Shown: one piece after another, positions 7,037 through 13,915 of the stretch
Position numbering within the stretch: position 1 is the first letter of the stretch
Layout: the number at the start of each line of letters is the position of its first letter
Program-made: the position numbers and the translations under genes
The notes under the pieces: generated by a model
Told to the model about the DNA's origin: nothing
Database searches by the model: none
The model's input: only the letters and a program-made list of their open reading frames with translations
From: Actinoplanes liguriensis
Lineage (GTDB): Bacteria > Actinomycetota > Actinomycetes > Mycobacteriales > Micromonosporaceae
DNA length: 16,879 nt
Assembly (NCBI GenBank): GCA_000715855.1
Contig: KL571202.1
Coordinates: 51,118 to 67,996 of the forward strand
Reading direction: 5' to 3'

Positions 7037-9525
7037 TCGACGTTCCCGAGCTCAGCCTGGTTGCGCTGGTCGGCATCTCCGGCTCCGGCAAGTCCACGTT
7101 CGCGCGCACCCACTTCAAGCCGACCCAGGTGCTCTCCTCGGACTTCTTCCGGGGCCTGATCGCCGACGACGAGAACGACCAGGCCGCGTCCGCGGAGGCG
7201 TTCGACGCGCTGCACTACGTCGCCGGCAAGCGGCTGGCGGCCGGCCGGCTCACCGTCGTCGACGCCACGAACCTGCAGTCGCACGGCCGGGCCGAGCTGA
7301 TCAAGCTGGCCCGCTCGCACGACGTGCTGCCGGTCGCGATCGTCCTGGACGTGCCCGAGTCGGTGGCCTGGGAGCGCACGCAGGCCCGGCCGGACCGCAC
7401 GTTCGGCCGCCAGGTCCTCACCCGGATGCATCGTGACCTGCGACGCTCGCTCGGTCAGCTGACCCGCGAGGGGTTCCGCAAGGTGCACGTGCTGCGCGGG
7501 CTGGAGGAGATCGAGGGCGCCGAGATCCGCTACGAGAAGCTCTTCAACGACCGGCGCGACGAGCACGGCCCGTTCGACATCGTCGGGGACGTGCACGGCT
7601 GCCGGGCCGAGTTGGAGACGCTGCTCGGCAGGCTGGGCTGGGAGCTGGTCCGGGACGACGCGGGCCGCCCGGTTGACGCCGTACATCCGGAGGGTCGAAA
7701 GGCGGTCTTCGTCGGTGACCTGGTCGATCGCGGGCCGGATTCACCGGGTGTGTTGCGGCTGGTCATGGGCATGGTCGCGGCCGGCCACGCGATCTGCGTG
7801 CCGGGCAACCACGAGCAGAAGCTGGCCCGCAAGCTGAACGGCCGCAACGTCCAGCTCACCCACGGCCTGCCGGAGACGCTGGAGCAGCTCGCCGCCGAGC
7901 CGGACGAGTTCGTCACCGAGGTGCGAGCCTTCATCGAAGGCCTGGTCAGCCACTACGTGCTCGACGACGGGAAGCTGGTGGTCGCGCACGCCGGGCTGAA
8001 GGAGGCGTACCAGGGTCGCACCTCCGGCCGGGTGCGCAGCTTCGCGCTCTACGGCGAGAGCACCGGCGAGACCGACGAGTACGGGCTGCCGGTCCGCTAC
8101 CCGTGGGCGCAGGAGTACCGGGGCTCGGCCGCCGTCGTCTACGGCCACGTGCCCACCCCGCGCACGGAGTGGATCAACAACACCATCTGCCTGGACACCG
8201 GTTGCGTCTTCGGTGGCGCGCTGACCGCGCTCCGCTGGCCGGAGCGTGAGGTGGTCGACACCCCGGCGGAGAAGGAGCACTACGCGCCGATCCGCCCCCT
8301 CTTCACCACCACGTCGGAGCCCGACCGCGGTCTCGACATCGCCGACGTCACCGGCCGCAAACACCTCGATTACGGGTACGGACGAGCCACCGTCCCCGCC
8401 GAGAACGCCGCGGCCGCCCTGGAGGTGATGGGCCGTTTCGCCGTCGACCCGGAGACCCTGATCTGGCTGCCGCCGACGATGGCGCCATGCTCCAGCTCGA
8501 CCGTCGACGGGTACCTGGAGCATCCGTCGTCGGCCTTCGCCGACCTGCAAGCGGCCGGGATCGACCGGGTGGTCTGCGAGGAGAAGCACATGGGCTCGCG
8601 AGCGGTCGTCCGCGTCTCGGCGTCCGGCGAGGGCGACGCGATCTGGACACGTACCGGCCGGCCGTTCTTCGGTCCGGAGATGGATCAGCCCCTGCTCGCC
8701 CGGGTGCGCGCCGCGATCGAGCCGATCCTGGCCGAGCTGGAGACGGAGTGGCTGCTCCTCGACGCGGAGCTGCTGCCCTGGTCGGCAAAGGCCGGCAGCC
8801 TGATCCGGGAGCACTACGCCGGGGTGGGCGCGGCCGGTCGCGCCGCGCTGCCGGCCGCCCTGGACGTGCTGGACCGGGTCGCCGGTCGGGGGCTGGACGT
8901 GGCGGCGCTGCGGGACCGGCTCGAGCTGCGCTCCTCGGAGGTCGAGGGCTACTCGGCGGCGTACCGGGCGTACGTGAAGCCGACCGACGGCCTGACCGGT
9001 GTGACGCTCGCGCCGTTCGCGGTGCTGGCCGGCGCCGGCACCACCTTCGCGAAGAAGGATCACGGCTGGCACCTGGCGATTGCGGACCGTCTGGTCGCCG
9101 CGGATCCGGAGCTGTTCACACCGACCCGCCGGATGATCGTCGACCTGTCCGACCCGGCCGCCGAGGCGGAGGCGATCGACTGGTGGCTGACGCTGACCGG
9201 GGCCGGCGGTGAGGGCATGGTGGTGAAGCCGTACGCCGGTCTCGCCGCCGTGGACGGCAAGGGCCGGCTGGTGCAGCCCGGCGTGAAGTGCCGCGGCCGG
9301 GAGTACCTGCGGATCATCTACGGCCCGGAGTACACCCGGCCCGAGCATCTCGACCGCCTGCGCCAGCGGAACCTGGGCCGCAAGCGGAGCATGGCGCTGC
9401 GCGAACACGGGATGGGCCTGGCGGCTCTGGACCGGCTCGCCGAGGGCGCGCCGTCCTGGCGGGTGCACGAGCTGGTCTTCGCGATCCTGGCCGCGGAATC
9501 GGAGCCGGTCGACCCGCGCCTCTGA
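7033..9525 (+). CDS. pnkp: Pnkp, polynucleotide kinase-phosphatase-ligase for RNA repair
   Basis: An 830-aa three-domain enzyme. Domain 1, 5'-OH polynucleotide kinase (about 1-170): P-loop GISGSGKST at 14-22 and SSDFFR at 35-40 (Asp37 and Arg40 correspond to catalytic residues known in the Clostridium thermocellum enzyme). Domain 2, 2',3'-phosphatase of the binuclear metallophosphoesterase type (about 180-400): GDVHG 185-189, GDLVDRG 228-234, GNHE 258-261, AHAG 318-321, YGHV 370-373. Domain 3, ligase adenylyltransferase (about 460-830): EKHMGSR at 517-523 with Lys518 as expected AMP acceptor. All key motifs look intact and length is close to the studied homologue of about 870 aa. ATG 7033 overlaps the hen1 stop and has GGAGGTGACCGC before it. 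Bacterial Pnkp seals only when Hen1 is present, so the pair is a complete RNA healing and sealing unit. Confidence 0.97.
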   Translation: MIDVPELSLVALVGISGSGKSTFARTHFKPTQVLSSDFFRGLIADDENDQAASAEAFDALHYVAGKRLAAGRLTVVDATNLQSHGRAELIKLARSHDVLPVAIVLDVPESVAWERTQARPDRTFGRQVLTRMHRDLRRSLGQLTREGFRKVHVLRGLEEIEGAEIRYEKLFNDRRDEHGPFDIVGDVHGCRAELETLLGRLGWELVRDDAGRPVDAVHPEGRKAVFVGDLVDRGPDSPGVLRLVMGMVAAGHAICVPGNHEQKLARKLNGRNVQLTHGLPETLEQLAAEPDEFVTEVRAFIEGLVSHYVLDDGKLVVAHAGLKEAYQGRTSGRVRSFALYGESTGETDEYGLPVRYPWAQEYRGSAAVVYGHVPTPRTEWINNTICLDTGCVFGGALTALRWPEREVVDTPAEKEHYAPIRPLFTTTSEPDRGLDIADVTGRKHLDYGYGRATVPAENAAAALEVMGRFAVDPETLIWLPPTMAPCSSSTVDGYLEHPSSAFADLQAAGIDRVVCEEKHMGSRAVVRVSASGEGDAIWTRTGRPFFGPEMDQPLLARVRAAIEPILAELETEWLLLDAELLPWSAKAGSLIREHYAGVGAAGRAALPAALDVLDRVAGRGLDVAALRDRLELRSSEVEGYSAAYRAYVKPTDGLTGVTLAPFAVLAGAGTTFAKKDHGWHLAIADRLVAADPELFTPTRRMIVDLSDPAAEAEAIDWWLTLTGAGGEGMVVKPYAGLAAVDGKGRLVQPGVKCRGREYLRIIYGPEYTRPEHLDRLRQRNLGRKRSMALREHGMGLAALDRLAEGAPSWRVHELVFAILAAESEPVDPRL

Positions 9526-9534
9526 TTACGTACG

Positions 9535-9577
9535 TGTGGATGCCTTGTGTCCTGGCCGTTTGCACAAGGCATCCACA
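9535..9577 (+). terminator. Perfect 15-bp inverted repeat after pnkp
   Basis: TGTGGATGCCTTGTG (9535-9549) and its exact complement CACAAGGCATCCACA (9563-9577) enclose a 13-nt loop, starting 9 bp past the pnkp stop. It is the likely end of the hen1-pnkp transcript, but no T-run follows, and its low GC is unusual beside the other GC-rich hairpins here. It could also be a protein-binding site for the next gene. Confidence 0.6.
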
Positions 9578-9590
9578 GCAGTCGTACAGG

Positions 9591-9617
9591 TTGAGCGCGC
9601 CGCACGGCCGGTACCCT
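9591..9617 (+). promoter_or_regulatory. Promoter of the DedA-family gene, leaderless type
   Basis: TTGAGC (9591-9596) and TACCCT (9612-9617) are separated by 15 nt; the -10 box ends 8 nt before the GTG at 9626. Transcription would start at or near the start codon, and no Shine-Dalgarno is present. Confidence 0.45.
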
Positions 9618-9625
9618 GGCTAACC

Positions 9626-10444
9626 GTGGACATCCGTGCGCTCACCGAGCAGCTCGCCCTGAACCCGATGGACCCGAAGGACCTGCTGCACACCTTCGGG
9701 CTGCCTGGCGTGCTCGCCATCCTCTTCGCGGAGACCGGCCTGCTGGTCGGCTTCTTCTTCCCCGGTGACTCGCTGCTGTTCCTGGCAGGCATCGCCGCGT
9801 CCCCGGTCGCCGACGCGATCTTCGGCAACGGCACCCAGCTCTCGTTCGCCGGTCTGCTGATCGGCGCGCCGATCTGCGCGATCGCCGGGGCCCAGTTCGG
9901 CCACTGGCTCGGTGCGAGGTATGGCCGGAAGATGTTCGAGCGCCCCGACTCCAAGCTGTTCAAGCGGGAGTACGTGGACAAGGCGGAGTACTACTTCCAG
10001 AAGTTCGGCCCGGCCAAGGCCGTGGTGCTGGCCCGTTTCATCCCGATCGTGCGGACGTTCCTGAACCCGGTGGCGGGCACCCTCGGCATGCCGGCCCGCA
10101 CGTTCTTCGTGTGGAACGTCGTCGGCGCCGTCCTCTGGACCGACGGCGTGCTGATCATCGGGCACGCACTGGCCAAGCAGATCTACGACGCCATCGGCGA
10201 CAAGATCGACCACTACATCCTGCCGGTCGTGGTCGTGATCGTGCTGCTCTCGGCGTTGCCGATCTTCATCGAGATGCTCCGCGAGCGGAAGGCGAAGAAG
10301 AACGGGACGCACCAAGGCCCGCAGGCGGCCGCGGCGGTCGGCGTGGTCGCGGCGGCCAGCATCGCCGGGCTCGCCGAGTCGGTCCACAACGACGACGACG
10401 AGGACGAGGGCCGGAACCGCCGGCCGCGTTCGCACCGCGCCTGA
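9626..10444 (+). CDS. DedA-family membrane protein
   Basis: A 272-aa integral membrane protein of the DedA/VTT superfamily. Family marks: ETGLLVGFFFPGDSLLFLAG (36-55) with the two membrane-embedded acidic residues Glu36 and Asp48, and ARFIPIVRTFLNPVAGTLGM (136-155) with the conserved Arg137 and Arg143, followed by NVVGAVLW. Several hydrophobic stretches cover about 25-58, 72-95, 130-148, 160-178 and 205-225. DedA proteins support membrane homeostasis, and some recycle undecaprenyl phosphate by flipping it back across the membrane. The C-terminus is a charged tail with an acidic run then Arg-rich residues. GTG 9626 is chosen since it follows a -10 box directly; the frame remains open to 9536 but would start inside the inverted repeat. 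A strong hairpin ends the gene. Confidence 0.92.
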   Translation: MDIRALTEQLALNPMDPKDLLHTFGLPGVLAILFAETGLLVGFFFPGDSLLFLAGIAASPVADAIFGNGTQLSFAGLLIGAPICAIAGAQFGHWLGARYGRKMFERPDSKLFKREYVDKAEYYFQKFGPAKAVVLARFIPIVRTFLNPVAGTLGMPARTFFVWNVVGAVLWTDGVLIIGHALAKQIYDAIGDKIDHYILPVVVVIVLLSALPIFIEMLRERKAKKNGTHQGPQAAAAVGVVAAASIAGLAESVHNDDDEDEGRNRRPRSHRA

Positions 10445-10459
10445 TCCGAGTCCACCACT

Positions 10460-10489
10460 CGACCGGTCCTGGATCGCCAGGGCCGGTCG
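10460..10489 (+). terminator. Hairpin terminator after the DedA-family gene
   Basis: CGACCGGTCCTGG, loop ATCG, CCAGGGCCGGTCG: a 13-bp stem with a single G-T wobble, 15 bp past the stop, followed by GCGTGTTT. Confidence 0.85.
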
Positions 10490-10622
10490 GCGTGTTTCCA
10501 GACCCATTCAACTGCTTTCGGCGTACGTCGTGAGCCCGCGCCCGCCACGGCCCACGTCCCGCCGCCCGGCCTCACCAGCCCCGCTCCCGCCGCCACCGTT
10601 CCCGCCCCGCTCTGCCCGAGCA

Positions 10623-10673
10623 ACCCGGCTCGTGGCATTCCCCCGCCGCGCGGGGGCACCCGGCTCGTGGCAT
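10623..10673. repeat. 16-bp direct repeat around a GC hairpin
   Basis: ACCCGGCTCGTGGCAT occurs at 10623-10638 and again at 10658-10673. Between them CCCCCG and CGGGGG (10640-10656) can pair. The surrounding gap 10490-10768 holds no gene; its stretch 10530-10620 is C-rich and featureless. Confidence 0.6.
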
Positions 10674-10674
10674 G

Positions 10675-10705
10675 AAAAGAGCCCAGCCGGAGGACGGCCA
10701 GGCTC
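10675..10705 (-). terminator. Intrinsic terminator with T-run for the minus-strand aldolase gene
   Basis: Read on the minus strand, GAGCCTGGCCG and CGGCTGGGCTC pair over 11 positions (two G-U wobbles) around a 5-nt loop and are followed at once by TTTT. This is a textbook intrinsic terminator and sits 64 bp after the stop at 10769. Confidence 0.75.
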
Positions 10706-10722
10706 AGTCGGGGCGACGCGAT

Positions 10723-10750
10723 CCAGCCGGCCTTAGGGACGGCCGGCTGG
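10723..10750 (-). terminator. Second hairpin downstream of the minus-strand aldolase gene
   Basis: CCAGCCGGCC and GGCCGGCTGG form a perfect 10-bp stem with an 8-nt loop, 19 bp past the stop. With the hairpin at 10675-10705 it forms a tandem terminator. Confidence 0.65.
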
Positions 10751-10768
10751 CAGCGTCGAAGGGTCCGC

Positions 10769-11443
10769 TCAGACGGTGATCGCGGCGGACCCGGAAAGCC
10801 GGTTCAGGAACTCCTCCGGGCAGTCCCGGAGATTTTCCAGCCGACCGGCAGCCAGCGCCTGGTACGTCAGCGAGGCCGCCTCCTCGAGGTTGCGGGCGCG
10901 CTTGTGCGCCAGCTCCACCGAGTCGCCCATCACCACACAGCCGTGCTGGCTGAGCACCAGACAGTCGGTCCCGTCCGCGGCCATCGCCGCGGTCATCGCG
11001 GCCAGCTCGGTCGTTCCCGGCAGCCGGAACGGCACCGTGGAAACCCTGCGCAGATAGAACGCATGATCCGTGGTGACGATCCGGATGTGCTCCCCCAGCG
11101 CGTCCAACAGCAACGCCGTCTGCGGGTGCAGGTGCACCACGGCGTTGACGTCCGGCCGGGCGCGATAGAGCGCAAGATGCAATGCGAGCTCGCTGGTCGG
11201 CTCGATCCGCGGCGGCGGCATGCCACCGACCGTCGCGAGCTCACCGTCCGTGATGCGAACCGGCGCGAAGGCCGCCCGGCTGAGCCGGTCGAGCCAGGCG
11301 CCACTCGCGGTCACCCACATGGCTTCGTCATCCGGGATCCGGGCGGACAGATTGCCGCCCGAGCCGCAGACGAGACCCGCCTGGACCACGTCATAACCCA
11401 CGTGCGCGAGCTGGTCACGCAGGTCACCGGGCACGTAGTTCAC
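10769..11443 (-). CDS. Class II aldolase/adducin family protein (FucA-like)
   Basis: A 224-aa zinc aldolase of the L-fuculose-phosphate aldolase group. Phosphate-binding GSGGNLSAR is at 27-35, VTASGAWLDRL at 44-54, PTSELALHLALY at 82-93 with Glu85 in the proton-donor position, the zinc pair His104/His106 in VHLHPQ, and the third ligand His167 in LSQHGCV. Relatives cleave or process sugar phosphates such as fuculose-1-P, ribulose-5-P or methylthioribulose-1-P; the substrate cannot be fixed from sequence and no fucose or methionine-salvage genes are nearby. GTG 11443 is supported by GAGGAGG 5 nt upstream. Two hairpins follow the gene. An ArsR-type repressor lies 96 bp upstream on the same strand, with a strong inverted repeat in between, so the two may be transcribed separately. 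Confidence 0.88.
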   Translation of the reverse strand: MNYVPGDLRDQLAHVGYDVVQAGLVCGSGGNLSARIPDDEAMWVTASGAWLDRLSRAAFAPVRITDGELATVGGMPPPRIEPTSELALHLALYRARPDVNAVVHLHPQTALLLDALGEHIRIVTTDHAFYLRRVSTVPFRLPGTTELAAMTAAMAADGTDCLVLSQHGCVVMGDSVELAHKRARNLEEAASLTYQALAAGRLENLRDCPEEFLNRLSGSAAITV

Positions 11444-11489
11444 CCGTTCCTCCTCGAATCGCCAGGGGTGGCCAGGGAAGAGGTCCTCG

Positions 11490-11527
11490 GCCTGGCGTCA
11501 CGCCCCCATGTTTCAGTGACGCCAGGC
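11490..11527 (-). terminator. Perfect 12-bp inverted repeat between arsR-like and aldolase genes
   Basis: GCCTGGCGTCAC (11490-11501) and GTGACGCCAGGC (11516-11527) enclose a 14-nt loop. It starts 13 bp past the repressor gene's stop on the minus strand, so a terminator is likely; an operator in front of the aldolase gene is the alternative. Confidence 0.6.
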
Positions 11528-11539
11528 ATTGCCCACAGA

Positions 11540-11917
11540 TCAGCGAGCCTTCTTCGTCGCCCGCTTACGGGGCGGCGTCAACAGGTCGGCAATCGTCGCA
11601 ATCGCGGTCGGCACGAGGCGGTAGTACGCCCACACTCCCCGCTTCTCCCGCTCCAGCAGACCCGCCTCGGTCAGGATCCGCAGGTGGTGACTCACAGTCG
11701 GCTGCGAGAGGCCCAAGGGAGCCGTCAGGTCGCAGACACAGGCCTCACCGTCCGTCGCGGACTGAATAAGGCTCAACAGCCGCAGCCGGGCCGGGTCGGC
11801 GAGCGCCTTCAGCACTCCCGCCAGGCGCTCGGCGTCGGCGCGTTCAATAGGCTCGCCGGCAAGCGGCGAGATCTGAGGCATCGTCATTTCCGCCAACGCA
11901 GTTCCCACGATCTCCAT
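11540..11917 (-). CDS. ArsR/SmtB-family metalloregulator
   Basis: A 125-aa winged-helix repressor. Residues 29-52 match the family's ERLAGVLKALADPARLRLLS segment; EACVCDL (58-64) carries Cys60 and Cys62, the alpha-3 thiol pair used for As(III)/Sb(III) or other soft metals in ArsR proteins; SQPTVSHHLRILTEAGLL (71-88) is the recognition helix; and KRGVWAYYRL (92-101) is the wing. Known relatives leave DNA when the metal binds. The basic tail (PPRKRATKKAR) is an extra. Start ATG 11917 follows GGTGGAAGG; ATGs at 11887 and 11881 would drop an unconserved leader and are plausible. No arsenic efflux, arsenate reductase or metallothionein gene lies in the window, so its target is unclear. Confidence 0.9.
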   Translation of the reverse strand: MEIVGTALAEMTMPQISPLAGEPIERADAERLAGVLKALADPARLRLLSLIQSATDGEACVCDLTAPLGLSQPTVSHHLRILTEAGLLEREKRGVWAYYRLVPTAIATIADLLTPPRKRATKKAR

Positions 11918-11940
11918 CCTTCCACCAACTGCATCGATTC

Positions 11941-11958
11941 TCCTGCATGTGAGCAGGA
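11941..11958. promoter_or_regulatory. Small inverted repeat upstream of the ArsR-type gene, operator candidate
   Basis: TCCTGC and GCAGGA flank ATGTGA, 24 bp before the ATG at 11917. ArsR proteins bind dyad sites near their own start, so self-control is possible. The dyad is short. Confidence 0.3.
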
Positions 11959-11974
11959 ACGAACCGGCTAACTT

Positions 11975-12175
11975 TCAGGCCGTAAGGCCGACATCGATCG
12001 CCGTGTCGGTCAACCGCTGACGCGGGCCGGAGCCCCGTACCGCGCCACTCATCCGATCAACCTTTCCGCCGACACCGACTTCGGTCTCTGCCTCCTGCAA
12101 CGCCTCAGCCGCCACTTGGTCGCTACCCATCCGTGTCGAGGTCTCGATCCCCTTCTCGGGAGTGAGCCAACCCAC
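11975..12175 (-). CDS. Possible short or remnant gene, 66 aa
   Basis: A hydrophilic 66-residue frame starting GTG at 12175 with VGWLTPEKGIETSTRMG; the rest is rich in Ala, Glu, Gly and Arg with no membrane segment. I recognise no family. A stop stands four codons upstream of the GTG, and there is no Shine-Dalgarno, so if it was ever a gene it is cut off at its 5' end. It lies 57 bp upstream of the ArsR-type gene on the same strand. It may be a piece of a decayed gene, in line with the lower GC and lack of genes further upstream. Confidence 0.25.
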   Translation of the reverse strand: MGWLTPEKGIETSTRMGSDQVAAEALQEAETEVGVGGKVDRMSGAVRGSGPRQRLTDTAIDVGLTA

Positions 12176-12201
12176 ATTGTCAATTCATCGATTGTTTCGG
12201 C

Positions 12202-12366
12202 TCACGACCCAGAACGATGACTCGGCACGGAACGCGTCGACACCATCACGCCACGCTGCGCGATCAACGGGCCGCTACGCGCCTCACGACCCGATGAAAG
12301 CACGACGCCACGCTGTGCGACGGGCAATTCAGTGATGAATTTACCCAGGTCGTGCCGTGCCTTCAT
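12202..12366 (-). CDS. Possible 54-aa protein with an internal duplication
   Basis: A frame from ATG 12366 starting MKARHDLGKFITELP. It contains two similar segments 19 residues apart, VAQRGVVLSS (16-25) and IAQRGVMVST (35-44); the DNA shows the same duplication at a 57-bp offset. Upstream, TACGCT ends 7 nt before the ATG, which would suit a leaderless message. No family recognised. The low length and lone position make this uncertain. Confidence 0.3.
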   Translation of the reverse strand: MKARHDLGKFITELPVAQRGVVLSSGREARSGPLIAQRGVMVSTRSVPSHRSGS

Positions 12367-12405
12367 GACATCGAGCGTACTGGCTTGAAGGAAACCGGAA
12401 TCTTT

Positions 12406-12420
12406 CGCCCCGCCGGGGCG
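12406..12420. repeat. Short GC hairpin
   Basis: CGCCCC, loop GCC, GGGGCG. It stands alone in a low-gene stretch, about 40 bp upstream of the possible 54-aa gene on the minus strand. Possibly an old terminator. Confidence 0.3.
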
Positions 12421-12431
12421 TAACGGAACTA

Positions 12432-12461
12432 TTGACCCAGGTCTCTACATGGCTCTGTAAA
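12432..12461 (+). promoter_or_regulatory. Promoter-like pair with no gene downstream
   Basis: TTGACC (12432-12437) and TGTAAA (12456-12461) are 18 nt apart on the plus strand. No plus-strand gene follows, so it is either chance or drives an RNA. Confidence 0.2.
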
Positions 12462-13039
12462 GAAGGTTTACCGATCGGACAACGGATCTCAACCTTTCCG
12501 GCGACCATAGATGCAGCTCAAAGCAGCTAACACCGCCACGGTACCCATCCACCCCTCAAGATGACCTGGTAGCCGCGCTGTGAGAGTGCTGTGAACCCCG
12601 GGAATCACGTTTGTCCGTCCAGGCGAAAACACCCACCGGATGGCCGATCTAGTGCTATCCGGACAGCCGATCGGGTGACATCGAAGGAAACCGTCTGTAC
12701 CCGTTCGAGTGACCCACAGTTGTCGATGCGGAACCGGATCTAGGCGTCCTTCCGCATGGTCACTATGACGACAACGGCCAGTATTCGTCATCGGATCCAG
12801 GCGCGGGCCGCTTCGCCGTCAGATCATCCGCCCGAGGAACCACTCCGATGTGTCCTTGCCCACCCTCCGTAGCCGAACTCAGATCTGAACCTTCCCCAAA
12901 ACCGTGCGTCACACACCCCGGACGATCGACAAGCCCCCTCTCAGCGACTTCCAAGCCACCCACCACCGATTCACGGATCACACCACCGTGGTCAGCAACC
13001 CGACTCACCCCCACCGAACGAACCCACCCCGCGCCGACT

Positions 13040-13078
13040 CCCAGCCCAGCCCTCAACACCCCCAGTTGTCCCCACCCC
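13040..13078 (-). other. Potential G-quadruplex tract
   Basis: On the minus strand six runs of three or more G lie within 39 nt, separated by 1-6 nt. That meets the usual four-run, loop of at most 7 rule several times over. Confidence 0.5.
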
Positions 13079-13080
13079 TG

Positions 13081-13205
13081 CCGACTCCCCGCCCGACCGC
13101 CCACCGCCCGACTCCCGACCGCGCGACCGCCGCCCGACCACCCGCCGCACGACTGCCGCCCGACCGCCCGACCGCCGCCCGACCGCCCGCTGTCGACCGT
13201 CGGCT
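13081..13205. repeat. Degenerate short-unit repeat (GCCCGACC-type)
   Basis: Many imperfect copies of an 8-11 bp unit such as GCCCGACCGCC run head to tail. Copies vary by one or two bases, so it is an old or fast-changing simple repeat. Confidence 0.6.
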
Positions 13206-13248
13206 GAGGGCTTAGAGCCGACCGCCGACGGCCGGCCCCGGATGTAAT

Positions 13249-13278
13249 GCCAGCGGCCCAGGCGACGCCAGCGGCCCA
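13249..13278. repeat. 12-bp direct repeat
   Basis: GCCAGCGGCCCA at 13249-13260 and 13267-13278, 6 bp apart, at the right end of the C-rich tract. Confidence 0.5.
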
Positions 13279-13460
13279 CAGCCCACACGACTGCCAGGCC
13301 GCCCAAGGATGAATGCGGTCAGCCCCGCACCGGCCAGATCAGAGGGTGCACGGCCACCAAACCGAGACAGCCTCAAGTCAGCACCGCGATGGGCTGCCTT
13401 CAAGGCCGGCCCTCCAGACGGGCAACGTCACCTGAACCGCTCCGACAATCCGCTCGAGCC

Positions 13461-13562
13461 GGGCCAGTCCCCGCGAGCCGCTCCAGCCGGGCCACTCCCC
13501 GCGAGCCGCTCCAGCCGGGCGACTCCCCGCGAGCCGCTTCGATCGGGTCAAGTCAGCGAGCC
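13461..13562. repeat. 28-bp tandem repeat, three full copies plus a partial
   Basis: Copies start at 13461, 13489 and 13517, with a diverged partial at 13545-13562. They share the core TCCCCGCGAGCCGCT. Copies 1 and 2 differ by one base; copy 3 diverges at its end. The 28-bp period is not a multiple of three, which argues against a coding repeat. Confidence 0.8.
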
Positions 13563-13915
13563 AACCACTCGGGTCAGCGCTCAGTTCCCGAGCGCCCACG
13601 TCCCACCCTGCGAAGGCCGACCAGCGCACCCCAAGCAGCCAGCTCAGCCCCTCGCCAACCGGCCGCCCACGCGGCAACAGCCCCACGCCACATCAAGGCA
13701 GCGTCGAACCGGCGGGGTCAGAGTCGCCGAACTCCGCAAATGAGCCGCCCGCCGACTCGATGCGGCAGCAGCCAGCTCCGCAACGCACCACCGCCCCACG
13801 CCGAGTGGGATCGGAAAAGCCAACCCCGCGTGCCGGCTGACGCCCTCCGTGAGGCAGCAGCCGCTGACCCCGCGACGCGCACCCACGGCGAGGGGAATCG
13901 AAGACGTCGAACCCG

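Larger units (their letters stand above)
12462..13915. other. Region without a convincing gene, about 1.45 kb
   Basis: The left part (to about 12800) is lower in GC than the rest of the window and has no supported frame. From about 12840 the plus strand becomes strikingly C-rich and G-poor: positions 13081-13140 hold 37 C and 13 G. Frames here translate to Pro/Arg/Thr-rich or Gly-rich low-complexity peptides on both strands without ribosome sites or family marks. It contains a G-quadruplex-capable tract, a short-unit repeat, and a 28-bp tandem repeat, listed separately. It may be decayed coding sequence or repeat-expanded spacer. Confidence 0.55.

Noticed and set aside
7741..9468. A 575-codon minus-strand open frame opposite pnkp
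   Set aside because: It is the shadow of the high-GC pnkp coding strand; translation is His/Arg/Gly-rich with no domain, while pnkp shows all its catalytic motifs.
10111..10533. Plus-strand frame at the end of the DedA gene
   Set aside because: Arg-rich shadow in another frame running through the terminator hairpin.
13040..13078. Another DnaA box at GTTGTCCCC
   Set aside because: It reads TTGTCCCCA and lacks the ACA end of the DnaA consensus.
12489..13104. Minus-strand frames of 100 and 113 codons
   Set aside because: No ribosome site, no family mark, and unusual low-complexity composition; better seen as chance frames in gene-poor DNA.
13461..13562. CRISPR array
   Set aside because: The 28-bp units abut directly with no spacers and no cas genes are near.
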